From assembly GCF_001953745.1 (NCBI RefSeq), contig NZ_LWLN01000001.1:1984001-2048000 (forward strand): a DNA stretch of 64,000 nt. The letters run 5' to 3'. The stretch is from Natrinema saccharevitans (lineage in GTDB: Archaea > Halobacteriota > Halobacteria > Halobacteriales > Natrialbaceae). The notes under the pieces were generated by a model, which searched no databases, had not been told where the DNA came from, and saw only the letters and a program-made list of their open reading frames with translations. The position numbers and the translations under genes were made by a program. Shown here one piece after another: positions 8,586 to 16,874 of this stretch. The stretch's first letter is position 1, and the number at the start of each line of letters is the position of its first letter.

Positions 8586-8926
8586 CTTTTGCGACGCGTT
8601 CGCGAGTAATGCGAGCGAACGCCCGTGAGAACTCCGTTCTCACGATGAACGGACGTGAGGAGCAAAGCGTCAAGATGGATTTGAATTAGACCGCGGTTCT
8701 GCGAGCGTAGCGAGCAGGTTCTCGGGCGTGGTTCGAATTCCATCCCCGCCATATTTTGCCGCGAGCGGTAAATCTCATCCCCATCGTCGTTTCGTGAGGA
8801 GTGTCCGATCCGTCGAGGTCGCGGCCAGTCCAACCGTACTCTCCATCGAAAATCGCGGTCAACCACGGTATTGAACTGAACTGTAGTCGGCGTACGGGTA
8901 CTCCGAACGGGCGACTCACAGGCCGT
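8586..8926. other. Gene-free stretch after tRNA-Ser
   Basis: 341 bp with no supportable gene. It contains imperfect GCGAGCG/CGCTCGC-type palindromic sequence around 8695-8720 and a decayed copy of the tRNA-Ser 3' end at 8732-8750 (listed separately). The next gene on the right ends at 8927 and is read from the other strand. Confidence 0.6.
8732..8750 (+). repeat. Decayed duplicate of the tRNA-Ser 3' end (possible attachment-site scar)
   Basis: The 19 bases 8732-8750 (TTCGAATTCCATCCCCGCC) match the T-loop-to-acceptor end of tRNA-Ser at 8566-8584 at 16 of 19 positions. No anticodon arm precedes it, so it is not a tRNA. Partial 3' tRNA copies are typical of the distal attachment sites of elements that integrate into tRNA genes. 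Only about 150 bp separate the two copies and no integrase is seen, so a scar is the most that can be claimed. Confidence 0.45.
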
Positions 8927-10096
8927 CTACCCTCGAGGGGCCTGTTCGACTCGCTCGGGTGACGCGGGAGCGTTCGCCGAGTGATAGACTGCCTCACCGG
9001 TCTCCGGGTCGAAGAGGTGGAGTCGCTCCGGATCGTACGTGACCGTGATCTCGTCACCCGTCTGCAGCGACGTTCGCGGTTCGGCCTGGATTTTGAAAGC
9101 GGCGTCGCCAACCGAACAGTGTATGAGGAGGCTATCTCCGAGCGGTTCGGTGACGTCGACCGTCGCTGTGAACGTCTCGTCGCCGAGATCGGGGTACTCC
9201 CGTGCCAGATAGAAGTCCTCCGGGCGAATACCGAGAATCGCGGCCTGCTGCTCTTTCGATTGCCGAGCGGCAGGGCTCGTTTCGGTGATCCCGTCTTCGC
9301 CACCATCGCTGGGAAGTGGCAGTTCGAAGGCGTCGTGGACCGCGGTCCAGTGTTCGACCGTGACATCGATCATGTTCATCGCCGGATCGCCGATGAACTC
9401 GGCGACGAAGCGATTCTCCGGGAAATCGTACAGCACCTGTGGCGAGTCGACCTGCATGATCTGCCCGTCGTTCATGACGACGACTCGTTCGCCGAGCGTC
9501 ATGGCCTCCGTCTGGTCATGTGTGACGTAAATCGTCGTCGTCTGGAGTTCCGCGTGGAGTCTCGTTAGCTCGGCGCGCATCTGAATCCGGAGTTTCGCGT
9601 CCAGATTCGAGAGCGGCTCGTCCATCAAAAACGCGTCCGGATCGCGGACGATCGCGCGACCGAGTGCGATCCGCTGGCGTTCGCCGCCGGACATGGCTTG
9701 GGGTTTTCGATCGAGGAGATCCGTAATGTCGAGCGTCTCCGCGACCTCCTCGACTCGCCGGTCGATATCCTCGTCGGTGAACGATCCGGTCGACTTCATT
9801 CCGAAGGTGATGTTCCGTCGCCCCGTCATGTGTGGATAGAGCGCGTAGTTCTGGAACACCATCGCGACGTTCCTGTTTTTCGGCTCGGTATCGGTGACGT
9901 CCCGGCCGTTCATACCGATCCGGCCGTCCGTTGCCTGCTCGAGCCCGGCGAGGAGCCGGAGCGTCGTACTCTTGCCACAGCCACTCGGACCGACGATCAC
10001 GAGGAACTCCCCGTCTTCGATGGTGAGGTCGATTCCGTTGACGGCGACGACATCGTCGAACTCCTTACGGAGATTCCGTAGTTTGATTGTTGTCAT
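8927..10096 (-). CDS. ABC transporter ATP-binding protein (UgpC/MalK-type, CUT1)
   Basis: A 389-residue peripheral ATPase starting MTTIKLRNLRKEFDDVVAVN. The motifs are Walker A GPSGCGKSTTLRLLAG near residue 38, the Q-loop NYALYPHMT, signature MSGGERQRIALGRAIVRD, Walker B DAFLMDEPLSNLDAKLR and the switch YVTHDQTEAMTLG. The C-terminal third (from about residue 240) is the TOBE/regulatory extension of the UgpC/MalK group (AILGIRPEDFYLA, YDPERLHLFDPETGEAV). It is the last gene of the 14480-8927 uptake cluster and starts 2 bp after the permease stop. The context of a glycerophosphodiesterase suggests glycerol-3-phosphate or phosphodiester uptake; a sugar cannot be excluded. Confidence 0.92.
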   Translation of the reverse strand: MTTIKLRNLRKEFDDVVAVNGIDLTIEDGEFLVIVGPSGCGKSTTLRLLAGLEQATDGRIGMNGRDVTDTEPKNRNVAMVFQNYALYPHMTGRRNITFGMKSTGSFTDEDIDRRVEEVAETLDITDLLDRKPQAMSGGERQRIALGRAIVRDPDAFLMDEPLSNLDAKLRIQMRAELTRLHAELQTTTIYVTHDQTEAMTLGERVVVMNDGQIMQVDSPQVLYDFPENRFVAEFIGDPAMNMIDVTVEHWTAVHDAFELPLPSDGGEDGITETSPAARQSKEQQAAILGIRPEDFYLAREYPDLGDETFTATVDVTEPLGDSLLIHCSVGDAAFKIQAEPRTSLQTGDEITVTYDPERLHLFDPETGEAVYHSANAPASPERVEQAPRG

Positions 10097-10098
10097 TG

Positions 10099-10983
10099 TT
10101 ATTTCTGTTGGATGGTGAACGTTTCGAGGAGCGGTTTCCGGAAGATGATCATCAAGACCAGCGGCGGAATCAGGGTTAGCATCGATCCCGCCATTACCAG
10201 TGACCAGGAGAGTTGGCCACCCTGAACGTCGCCCTGAAGCAACTGCAAGCCGACCTGTGCAACCTGATTGGCCTCCGAGTTGATGATTACCAGGGGCCAG
10301 AGGTACTGATTCCACGCGTAGACGAACATGATGATGGAGACGCCGACGAGGACGCCTTTCGACATCGGGATCAGCACGTAGACCATGAATTGTATCGGTC
10401 CGACGCCGTCTAATTTGGCGGTTTCGACGATCGACGTCGGAATCGAGAGGAAGTGCTGTCGAAGGATGAACACCGCCGTCGCGCTGGCGAGATACGGAAC
10501 GGTGATCGCGAGCAAACTGTTTCCCCACCCGAAGTCGTTGATCAACTGATACAACGGGATAAACCGAACCGGGACGGGTAGCAGGAGCGTAAACAGGATG
10601 AACAAGAACACGAGGTCCTTGTAGGGAACCCGATAGTAGACGATCGCCATCGCCGCACAGACTGAGATGACGAGCTTCCCAGCGACGACGACGGTCGACA
10701 TCACCAGCGAGTTCCACATGAACCGGCCGAAGTTGTAGTCGACGATCGCCTCCCGATAGTTCTCGAGCGCGTACGTTCCGGGAGCGAGATCGCCGAGGCT
10801 CGTGACGATCCCCTGTTGTTTCGTACTCACGATGAGGGCGACGGCGATGGGAAACACCACCAGCAACACCAACACCCAGAGTTGTAGATGGACGCCAGCG
10901 TTGCTCCCCTGTTCCGTCTGCTCGGGGGATCGTCCGATCACTGCACCGATTCGGCGTTTCGTGTATTGGATGACTCCGTCCAT
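10099..10983 (-). CDS. ABC transporter permease (UgpE/MalG-type)
   Basis: A 294-residue inner permease with six hydrophobic helices. The EAA loop reads ETAKLDGVGPIQFMVYVLIP at about residues 190-210, which is the coupling site for the ATPase. The C-terminus LLETFTIQQK is typical of the UgpE/MalG group. The ATG at 10983 follows the upstream permease stop by 1 bp; a GTG three codons earlier would overlap that stop. With the UgpA-like partner it forms the transmembrane heterodimer of a CUT1 importer. Confidence 0.9.
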   Translation of the reverse strand: MDGVIQYTKRRIGAVIGRSPEQTEQGSNAGVHLQLWVLVLLVVFPIAVALIVSTKQQGIVTSLGDLAPGTYALENYREAIVDYNFGRFMWNSLVMSTVVVAGKLVISVCAAMAIVYYRVPYKDLVFLFILFTLLLPVPVRFIPLYQLINDFGWGNSLLAITVPYLASATAVFILRQHFLSIPTSIVETAKLDGVGPIQFMVYVLIPMSKGVLVGVSIIMFVYAWNQYLWPLVIINSEANQVAQVGLQLLQGDVQGGQLSWSLVMAGSMLTLIPPLVLMIIFRKPLLETFTIQQK

Positions 10984-10984
10984 T

Positions 10985-11869
10985 CTACCCACCGTAGTAC
11001 GAGTACTTGTCAGTCACACGAAATTGGACGTACATGAGGATGCCAACGACCAGAAAGAGGACGACCGATTTCGTGGATGCGATGCCGAAATTGAAGAACG
11101 AGAACCCCTCCTGATACAGATCGAAGATCAGGATGTTCGTCGCGCCCGAGGGACCACCGCTGGTCAGCAGATCGACGAGCGCGAACGTACTAAAGAACGC
11201 GTAAATCGTGTTGATGATCACGAGGAAGAACAGCGTGGGGGTCATTATCGGGACGTAGACGGAGACGAGACGACGAAACCGACTCACTCCATCGAGTCGA
11301 GCGGTTTCGGTGAGTGCGTCGGGAATCGTGTTCATCGAAGCGATCATGAAGATCACGTTGTAGCCGATCTGCTTCCAGATCGCCGCGAGGGCCACGACGA
11401 CGAACGCTTGCGACCCGTTACTGAACCAGTCGAGGTCGATCCCGAGCGCCTCGATTGGCCCGGTTAAGACGCCTAGCGTCGGATGTAACATGAACAAGAA
11501 CACGAGCGCACCGACTGCCGGCGGGAGCGCGTACGGCCAAATGACGGAGAGCAGATACGCAGTCTGGCCGTACTCCACCTCGTGGATGAGAAACGTCACG
11601 TACAGCGAAAACGAGATCACGCCGACGACAACGATCGCGGCGAACAGTACCGACAGCAGGATACTCGAGTGATAGTCCGAGCTGGTAAGCAGCGTGGTGT
11701 AATTTTCGAAGCCGACGAACTCGTCCTGTCGACCGAACCCAGAGTCGAAGAAACTGGTTCGGACCGCCAGTGCCGTCGGATAATACAGGAACACGACCGA
11801 CACGATGATCGTCGGCAAGAGCAACAGCGCTGCCTCGAGCCGCCCATCGAATATTTCTCGCGTGGACAT
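10985..11869 (-). CDS. ABC transporter permease (UgpA/MalF-type)
   Basis: A 294-residue membrane protein starting MSTREIFDGRLEAALLLLPT, with six predicted helices. The EAA motif ETARLDGVSRFRRLVSVYVP is around residue 190. It is the first permease of the pair and lies 18 bp after the stop of the lipoprotein gene, so it belongs to the same operon. The assignment to the CUT1 class rests on the EAA loop and the tandem permease arrangement; the transported compound is inferred from neighbours. Confidence 0.9.
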   Translation of the reverse strand: MSTREIFDGRLEAALLLLPTIIVSVVFLYYPTALAVRTSFFDSGFGRQDEFVGFENYTTLLTSSDYHSSILLSVLFAAIVVVGVISFSLYVTFLIHEVEYGQTAYLLSVIWPYALPPAVGALVFLFMLHPTLGVLTGPIEALGIDLDWFSNGSQAFVVVALAAIWKQIGYNVIFMIASMNTIPDALTETARLDGVSRFRRLVSVYVPIMTPTLFFLVIINTIYAFFSTFALVDLLTSGGPSGATNILIFDLYQEGFSFFNFGIASTKSVVLFLVVGILMYVQFRVTDKYSYYGG

Positions 11870-11887
11870 GATAATGGGACCCGCTGA

Positions 11888-13237
11888 TCAGTTGTAGTAG
11901 TCGTCGAGAATCGTTTCGACCTCGTCTTTCATGGCGCCGATCTCCGACCCGATATCGTCGGCGTTGATGATGTCGACCGATTTGTCCTGAATGGTGGTCT
12001 GGACGTTCCGTGCCGGTCCGAGCAGGGCCCGTTTCGTCGCCGGATCATCGGCGTCACCGTTCTGGAGTTGCTCGAGTGCGACGTTGTACATCGGGTTCTC
12101 CTCGAACCAGCCGTCCGCTCTGAGCGAGTCGACCGAGCTTTGGGTAATCGGGTAGTAGCCAGACCCTTTGTGCCACTCGGTCTGTACCTCGGGTTGGGCC
12201 ATGTACTGGAGCAACTGTCCGATTTCCTCGTAGCGATCCTCGGGGAGTCCCTCGGGGACGTAAAACGACGCACCGCCGATAACCGGTCCGACGCGAGTCT
12301 CACTGATACTCGGATAGGGGGCTGCATCGACCTCGAAGTCCTCGGAGTCGGCGATCAATCCCGAGACCGACGCGGTACTCGTCAGGACCATCGCGGTCTC
12401 CTGTTCGATGAACAGCGACGTTGCCTCGCCCCACGCCTCGATTCCCGGGTTCGTATAGAGACCGTCGTCGGCCATCCCCTTCCACCAGTCGAAGAGATCG
12501 TGGATCGAGTCCGGCGTTCGGAACGTCGAAGGGTCGCCCGCGTGCCCGTTTTCGGCGTCGGTCATGAGTTCGCCTTCGAAGCCGTACCACGTTTCGACGA
12601 ACCAGACGTGGTTCGGCCAAGTGATCCCGTACTGGGTGACATCCTGATCGACGAGTTGCTCGGAGGCAGACCGCACCTCTGCGAGCGTGCGCGGTGGGTC
12701 GTCAGGGTCGAGCCCGGCTTCCTCGAAGGCATCACGGTTGATGTACATGATCGCGTTCGAGTTGTTGAACGGCAGCGACGCGAGTTCGCCATCGACGGTG
12801 AAGAACTCCGCGACGTTATCGAGGAAATCGTCCGTATCAAAATCATCCGGGAGAATGTTCTCAACCGGTCGTACCCTTCCAGTATCGAGCACTTGCTGAG
12901 CGAACAGGCTGTCGACTTGCAACATGTCCGAGACACTTCCGGAGTCGAACCCTGCGAGCGTGTTCGTGAGTACGTTCTCGTAGGAATCCTGAAACTCCAT
13001 GTTCACCGATGTCCCGTATTCGCTCTCGAAATCGGCGGCGATTCCGTCGAGCGTCTCTCCGTTCGTCCCGCCCATCGCGTGCCAGACGGTCAGTTCGTCG
13101 GCAATCGGTGTGATCTCTTGATTTCCGCCTCCGCTCAGACATCCTGCCAGGCTGGAAAGGGCACCCAGTGCAAGTCCGCTCTTGACGAGCGTGCCCCGAC
13201 GTGAAATCCCATCTGTCGCGTCCTCAGTATCGTTCAT
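11888..13237 (-). CDS. Extracellular solute-binding lipoprotein (UgpB-like)
   Basis: A 449-residue protein starting MNDTEDATDGISRRGTLVKS. A twin-arginine, a hydrophobic stretch and the lipobox LAGC near residue 35 mark a Tat-exported, membrane-anchored lipoprotein, the usual haloarchaeal form of a binding protein. The mature part has family-1 solute-binding features: LTVWHAMGG at the N-terminus, a FNNSNAIMYINRDAFEEAGL segment and a late PYPSISETRVGPVIGGASFY stretch. The start is set by the signal sequence; the frame extends 43 codons upstream without meaning. A CTATTA element 32 bp before the ATG is a plausible TATA box, and an imperfect inverted repeat (GATAT/ATATC) lies at 13307-13324. Confidence 0.9.
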   Translation of the reverse strand: MNDTEDATDGISRRGTLVKSGLALGALSSLAGCLSGGGNQEITPIADELTVWHAMGGTNGETLDGIAADFESEYGTSVNMEFQDSYENVLTNTLAGFDSGSVSDMLQVDSLFAQQVLDTGRVRPVENILPDDFDTDDFLDNVAEFFTVDGELASLPFNNSNAIMYINRDAFEEAGLDPDDPPRTLAEVRSASEQLVDQDVTQYGITWPNHVWFVETWYGFEGELMTDAENGHAGDPSTFRTPDSIHDLFDWWKGMADDGLYTNPGIEAWGEATSLFIEQETAMVLTSTASVSGLIADSEDFEVDAAPYPSISETRVGPVIGGASFYVPEGLPEDRYEEIGQLLQYMAQPEVQTEWHKGSGYYPITQSSVDSLRADGWFEENPMYNVALEQLQNGDADDPATKRALLGPARNVQTTIQDKSVDIINADDIGSEIGAMKDEVETILDDYYN

Positions 13238-13409
13238 CCGAGAGAACGTAGGCGAAAGTACTCTAATAGGTCCTGCTAAGAGTGCTATTATCTGATATGA
13301 ACTAGTGATATAACTACGTATATCTCTATTCCGGAAAGAACAACCACCCCATATTTTCCAACCCACTTCGAGAGCGTCTCCCGGACACGACGAGTTGAAC
13401 CCGTCTCAG

Positions 13410-14480
13410 TCAATTGGACTCCCCCGCGAGCAGATCCGAGTAATCGGCGATGATGCCGTCCACGCCGGCGGCTGCGAGGTGTTTGGCCTGCTGTGTCGAG
13501 TCGACCGTCCAGACGTTCACGTCTCGTCCGTCCTCGTGGGCGAGTGCAACCAGATCGATGTCCGGCAGATTCGATTTATCGAAAAACGGCGTCCCCTGAA
13601 TCATCGATATCGGCGGGTGAATTGCCGACGTGTCGTAGGTGCGAGCGATCTCGAGGCCGTCGTCCATCGAGCCCCAAAACAGCGGTGCGATCGGATAGGT
13701 AGATAGCTCATGGCTTATCGCAAGCGCGGCCTCGTAGAACGACGAGAGGAGGATCTCGTTGTCGTACTCGTCAGCGATTTCGAGGACGCGGTCGACGAAC
13801 GGTCGCCAAATCTCTTTCTGTTCGGCAAGTTCGCTATTGGGGAGTTTTTCAGCGAACCGAAGCTCCGTACTGCCGGGATTTTTCAGTTCGATGTTCACGC
13901 CGACGGTCGACGGGATCGCATCGAGAATCTCCGTGAGGAGCGGGACCGTCTCACCGCTGTCGAGTACCTCCGCACTGGTAACGGTCTCAGTGTCGGTTTC
14001 CCAGACGATGCCGCTCGCATCGGTGAGGCCGTCGCCGTCGTCGCGTTCGGACAGCCCGTCATCGTGGAATACGACCACATCGTCGTTGGCCGTCGGGATG
14101 ACGTCGATTTCGATGAGATCCGCCCGCTGCCCGGTTGCTTCAGTGTCGGTTGTCGCAGCGTCAACGGCCGCGATCGTGTTCTCGGGGTTCTCCCCGGCGA
14201 ATCCGCGGTGGGCAATGAGATTCGGGTCGCTCTCCCACGAGAGACTGTCCGTCTCGTGATCGTCATCAGTCAGCCCACTCAGCACATACGCAATACCGAC
14301 CCCAGCTGCGGCAGCGATTCCCGCCGTCCCGATCAGGACCGACCGACGCCGGCTTCGAGAAGCCGGTGTCGTCGAACTCCCCGTTCGGACCGGTAGGTCC
14401 GTTCGATCGTTGGCACTGTGCATCCGATCGGGAATTGACATCCGACATGACAGTCGGTCCGTCCCGACGCGTTCGACCAT
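13410..14480 (-). CDS. Glycerophosphodiester phosphodiesterase, Tat-exported
   Basis: A 356-residue protein. After a long polar N-terminus it carries a twin-arginine signal (SRSRRRSVLIGTAGIAAAAG, near residues 40-60) without a lipobox. The GDPD catalytic set follows: LIAHRGFAGENPENT, DLIEIDVIPTANDDVVVFHD, and ELKNPGS later. These give the metal-binding Glu-Asp pair and the two catalytic histidines. The enzyme hydrolyses glycerophosphodiesters to sn-glycerol-3-phosphate and an alcohol, here outside the cell. A CTATAC box at 14503-14508 lies 28 bp before the ATG at 14480, which supports this start over the internal ATGs at 14441 and 14423. It sits just upstream of the uptake operon, so product import is the obvious link. 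Confidence 0.88.
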   Translation of the reverse strand: MVERVGTDRLSCRMSIPDRMHSANDRTDLPVRTGSSTTPASRSRRRSVLIGTAGIAAAAGVGIAYVLSGLTDDDHETDSLSWESDPNLIAHRGFAGENPENTIAAVDAATTDTEATGQRADLIEIDVIPTANDDVVVFHDDGLSERDDGDGLTDASGIVWETDTETVTSAEVLDSGETVPLLTEILDAIPSTVGVNIELKNPGSTELRFAEKLPNSELAEQKEIWRPFVDRVLEIADEYDNEILLSSFYEAALAISHELSTYPIAPLFWGSMDDGLEIARTYDTSAIHPPISMIQGTPFFDKSNLPDIDLVALAHEDGRDVNVWTVDSTQQAKHLAAAGVDGIIADYSDLLAGESN

Positions 14481-14502
14481 AGCCTGTCATCCTACGGTTC
14501 GA

Positions 14503-14508
14503 GTATAG
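14503..14508 (-). promoter_or_regulatory. Probable TATA box of the phosphodiesterase gene
   Basis: On the minus strand the bases read CTATAC, 28 bp before the ATG at 14480, the distance expected for a leaderless haloarchaeal transcript. It decides between several in-frame ATGs for the phosphodiesterase. Confidence 0.5.
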
Positions 14509-14708
14509 CGGCTGCTATGTGGGCTACAGAGCGGTATGTAGTCGTCTCTTGGGCTAGCCCCGCCTGTCGCTTGCAGGGCAACTCAAGTCGAGACAAAACG
14601 GAAGACAGCGGCCGCTCGGGTCGATACCAGCGACGGCGAACGGTTCGCGGTCGGCGTTGGTAGCGTCCGGTGGGCGTTAGTCGCCGACCGACGGTGCTAC
14701 TGAACCGG

Positions 14709-15752
14709 TCAGTTATAGGACAGCTCGAGGTCGAGCGCCCGCTCGAGGAGGTCGTCGTCGTAATACTCCTCGGTCTGGCCGGGTCGCATCTCGTGGATCG
14801 CGCGGACCTGCTGGACCGTGTTGCGGAAGTTCTTGAACGTTGCCTCGTCGACCATCTGGCCGTCGAGCGTGACCGCGCCGGTGCCCTCGCGTTTGGCCGC
14901 GTTGAAGCGCTCGATCTTGCTCACGTCGCGCTCGAGTTCCTCGGGCGTGGGCATGTGGACGGTGTTTGCCTGCAGGGTCTGCTTGGGGTACAGCGACCAG
15001 GAGCCGTCGAGTCCGAGGCGGGCCTCGTGTTCGACCTGATCGGCGTAGTCGTCGGCGTTGTAGAATGTCAGGCCGGCGCGCTCCTTGAACAGGTCGTCGA
15101 AGGGGCCGCCGATCGAGACGAGGTCCGCGGCGCTGGCCTCGTTGGACAGGGCCTCGAGCAGGCCGTCCCAGCGGGGCATGCCGTCGCCGAGGTTACGGCC
15201 GCCGAGTTCGGCGGCGTAGTCGACGGGGCCGAAGACGAGCCCGGTCAGTCGGGAGTCCTCGCCGAACTTCGCGATCTCGCGCAGGTCAGAGCGGGCGCGG
15301 CCGGTTTCGATGATGATCGAGAGACCGATCGAGCCGTCCTCGTAGCCGTGTTCGGCCTCGGCGTCGGCGACGACTTCGGCGGCGCGTTTCACGTCCTCGA
15401 GGCGGCCGACTTTGGGGACGACGACGCCGTCGATCTCGTCGCCGATCTCGGCGACGAGTTGGTCGATCTGGTCGCGGCCCTTCTCGCGGTACGTTTCGTC
15501 CTCGTAGCTCCACTCGACGCGGGGCCAGATCTCGCCGGGGAAGTCGTGCTGGGGGACGTGTTCGATCGTGTTCTCGAGGCCCTCGGCCTTCATGTTGGGC
15601 GCGGTGCCGTCCTCCATGTCGGGCACGAGCCAGTCGGGGGCCTGGAAGCCCTCCGCGGTGAGCGCGGAGACGAGGTACTTCGCCGAGTCGTCTTTCGGGA
15701 CGGCGGCCGGTGCGGTCTGGAACGTACGGCAGAGTCGAATGTCGTCGGTCAT
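14709..15752 (-). CDS. HpcH/HpaI aldolase/citrate lyase family: malyl-CoA / beta-methylmalyl-CoA lyase
   Basis: A 347-residue enzyme of the CitE/malyl-CoA lyase superfamily. Visible landmarks are LCRTFQTAPAAVPKDD, WLVPDMEDGTAPNMK, VVVPKVGRLEDVKRA, LSIIIETGRA (metal-ligand Glu), GLVFGPVDYAAELGG (metal-ligand Asp) and LGLDGSWSLYPKQ. In the methylaspartate cycle of haloarchaea this family splits beta-methylmalyl-CoA into glyoxylate and propionyl-CoA. The position at the end of the mutase/ammonia-lyase/hydratase operon fits that role well. It follows the hydratase by 54 bp. Regulation is probably shared with the operon promoter upstream of the mutase S gene. Confidence 0.88.
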   Translation of the reverse strand: MTDDIRLCRTFQTAPAAVPKDDSAKYLVSALTAEGFQAPDWLVPDMEDGTAPNMKAEGLENTIEHVPQHDFPGEIWPRVEWSYEDETYREKGRDQIDQLVAEIGDEIDGVVVPKVGRLEDVKRAAEVVADAEAEHGYEDGSIGLSIIIETGRARSDLREIAKFGEDSRLTGLVFGPVDYAAELGGRNLGDGMPRWDGLLEALSNEASAADLVSIGGPFDDLFKERAGLTFYNADDYADQVEHEARLGLDGSWSLYPKQTLQANTVHMPTPEELERDVSKIERFNAAKREGTGAVTLDGQMVDEATFKNFRNTVQQVRAIHEMRPGQTEEYYDDDLLERALDLELSYN

Positions 15753-15806
15753 GGATTTGAGTCTGAAGTCGCGATTGGATGCGGTCGTCTATAACGTTCG
15801 ATCGTG

Positions 15807-16874
15807 TTACTTAGAACGTTTCTGAATCTCCGCGGTTCGTGTTCCGGAGTAGACAGGTTCGTCGTCCTGGTTGAACGCGATGTGCTGGAACCGGACGGTG
15901 CCGGCCGCGTCGCTCGAGGCGTCGTTTTCGGCCTCGAGGACGCGGGTGAAGGCGTAGACGGTGTCGCCCACGGCGACGAACGTGTGGAAGGACTCGTCGT
16001 CGAAGCCGACCTCGCGCCAGGTCTGCTCGTCCGAGCGGGCGTGGCCCAGCGCGGTCGATCGGGTCACGTCGCCGTAGGTGACGATGTTGCCCGACGGGGA
16101 GTCGGACATCACGTCGACGTTGTGATGCTGTTTGGCAGTGTTGAGCGTCGACAGCGGCAGCGAGGCGACGGTCACGTCGTCCTGCGTGCGACCCCGCTCG
16201 TGGCGGTAGGCGACGGCGGCGTTCTCGTCGTCGGCCTGCTCGAGAGCGTCGACGAAATCCTCGAAGTAGCCGCCCTCGGGCGTGACGAACGTCTCGGGGA
16301 GGTCGGGTCCGTCGTCCGCTCCTTCGTCGGTCGCTGCAGCGCCGCTGCCGTCCGTCGCGACGGGCTCGCGGCGCGGGATCATGTTCGTCCGCTCGTAGGA
16401 ACAGAGGACGTCGCCGGTCTCGGCGTCCTTGCCGCGGGTGCGCCAGGAGACGATGCCGTACTCCGGTCGGGAACTCGAGGTCGCCGTGTTGACGACCTCG
16501 CTCTCGACGTGGAGTTCGGTCCCCGTGTAGACGGGCGCTTCGGGGAAGCGAACGTCGGTCCGGCCGAGGAAGTAGCCGCCCTTCTCACTGAGGTCCTCGA
16601 CGGTGATCCCCAGCGTCGCGGCGGTCAGGTAGTCCGGGTGAACCGGCGGTTCCTCGAAGCCCCGCGCCGCGGCGGCGTCGCTGCGCCAGTAAGCGGGGTC
16701 GTGGTTCAGGGTCTGGCTCATCCACTTCTCGCTGCCGAACTGGGTGAGCGTGAGGCCGGGGTCGTGTTCGATGACGTCGCCTTCCGCGAAGTCCTCGAAA
16801 CAGTTGCCCTTCTCCTTGGTCTCGACTTCGTCGAGCGCCTGTGCGAACGTCTCCGGATCTGTCCAGTCAGTCAT
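15807..16874 (-). CDS. mch: Mesaconyl-CoA hydratase (MaoC-like)
   Basis: A 355-residue protein with two MaoC-type hot-dog domains, starting MTDWTDPETFAQALDEVETK. CFEDFAEGDVIEHDPGLTLT opens the first domain, and GGYFEDFVDAL opens the second near residue 185. DTVYAFTRVLEAENDAS and NQDDEPVYSGTRTAEIQKRS close it. In the methylaspartate cycle it hydrates mesaconyl-C1-CoA to beta-methylmalyl-CoA. Its first eight bases overlap the end of the ammonia-lyase gene, and the lyase for the next step follows directly, so the pathway order is preserved in the gene order. Confidence 0.88.
   Translation of the reverse strand: MTDWTDPETFAQALDEVETKEKGNCFEDFAEGDVIEHDPGLTLTQFGSEKWMSQTLNHDPAYWRSDAAAARGFEEPPVHPDYLTAATLGITVEDLSEKGGYFLGRTDVRFPEAPVYTGTELHVESEVVNTATSSSRPEYGIVSWRTRGKDAETGDVLCSYERTNMIPRREPVATDGSGAAATDEGADDGPDLPETFVTPEGGYFEDFVDALEQADDENAAVAYRHERGRTQDDVTVASLPLSTLNTAKQHHNVDVMSDSPSGNIVTYGDVTRSTALGHARSDEQTWREVGFDDESFHTFVAVGDTVYAFTRVLEAENDASSDAAGTVRFQHIAFNQDDEPVYSGTRTAEIQKRSK

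Noticed and set aside
8729-8752. A second tRNA gene
   Set aside because: Only the T arm and acceptor 3' half are recognisable; no anticodon arm or matching 5' acceptor strand exists upstream.
13307-13324. An inverted repeat (GATAT/ATATC) upstream of the binding-protein gene as a firm operator
   Set aside because: Five-base arms in an AT-rich stretch are too weak; kept only as a remark.
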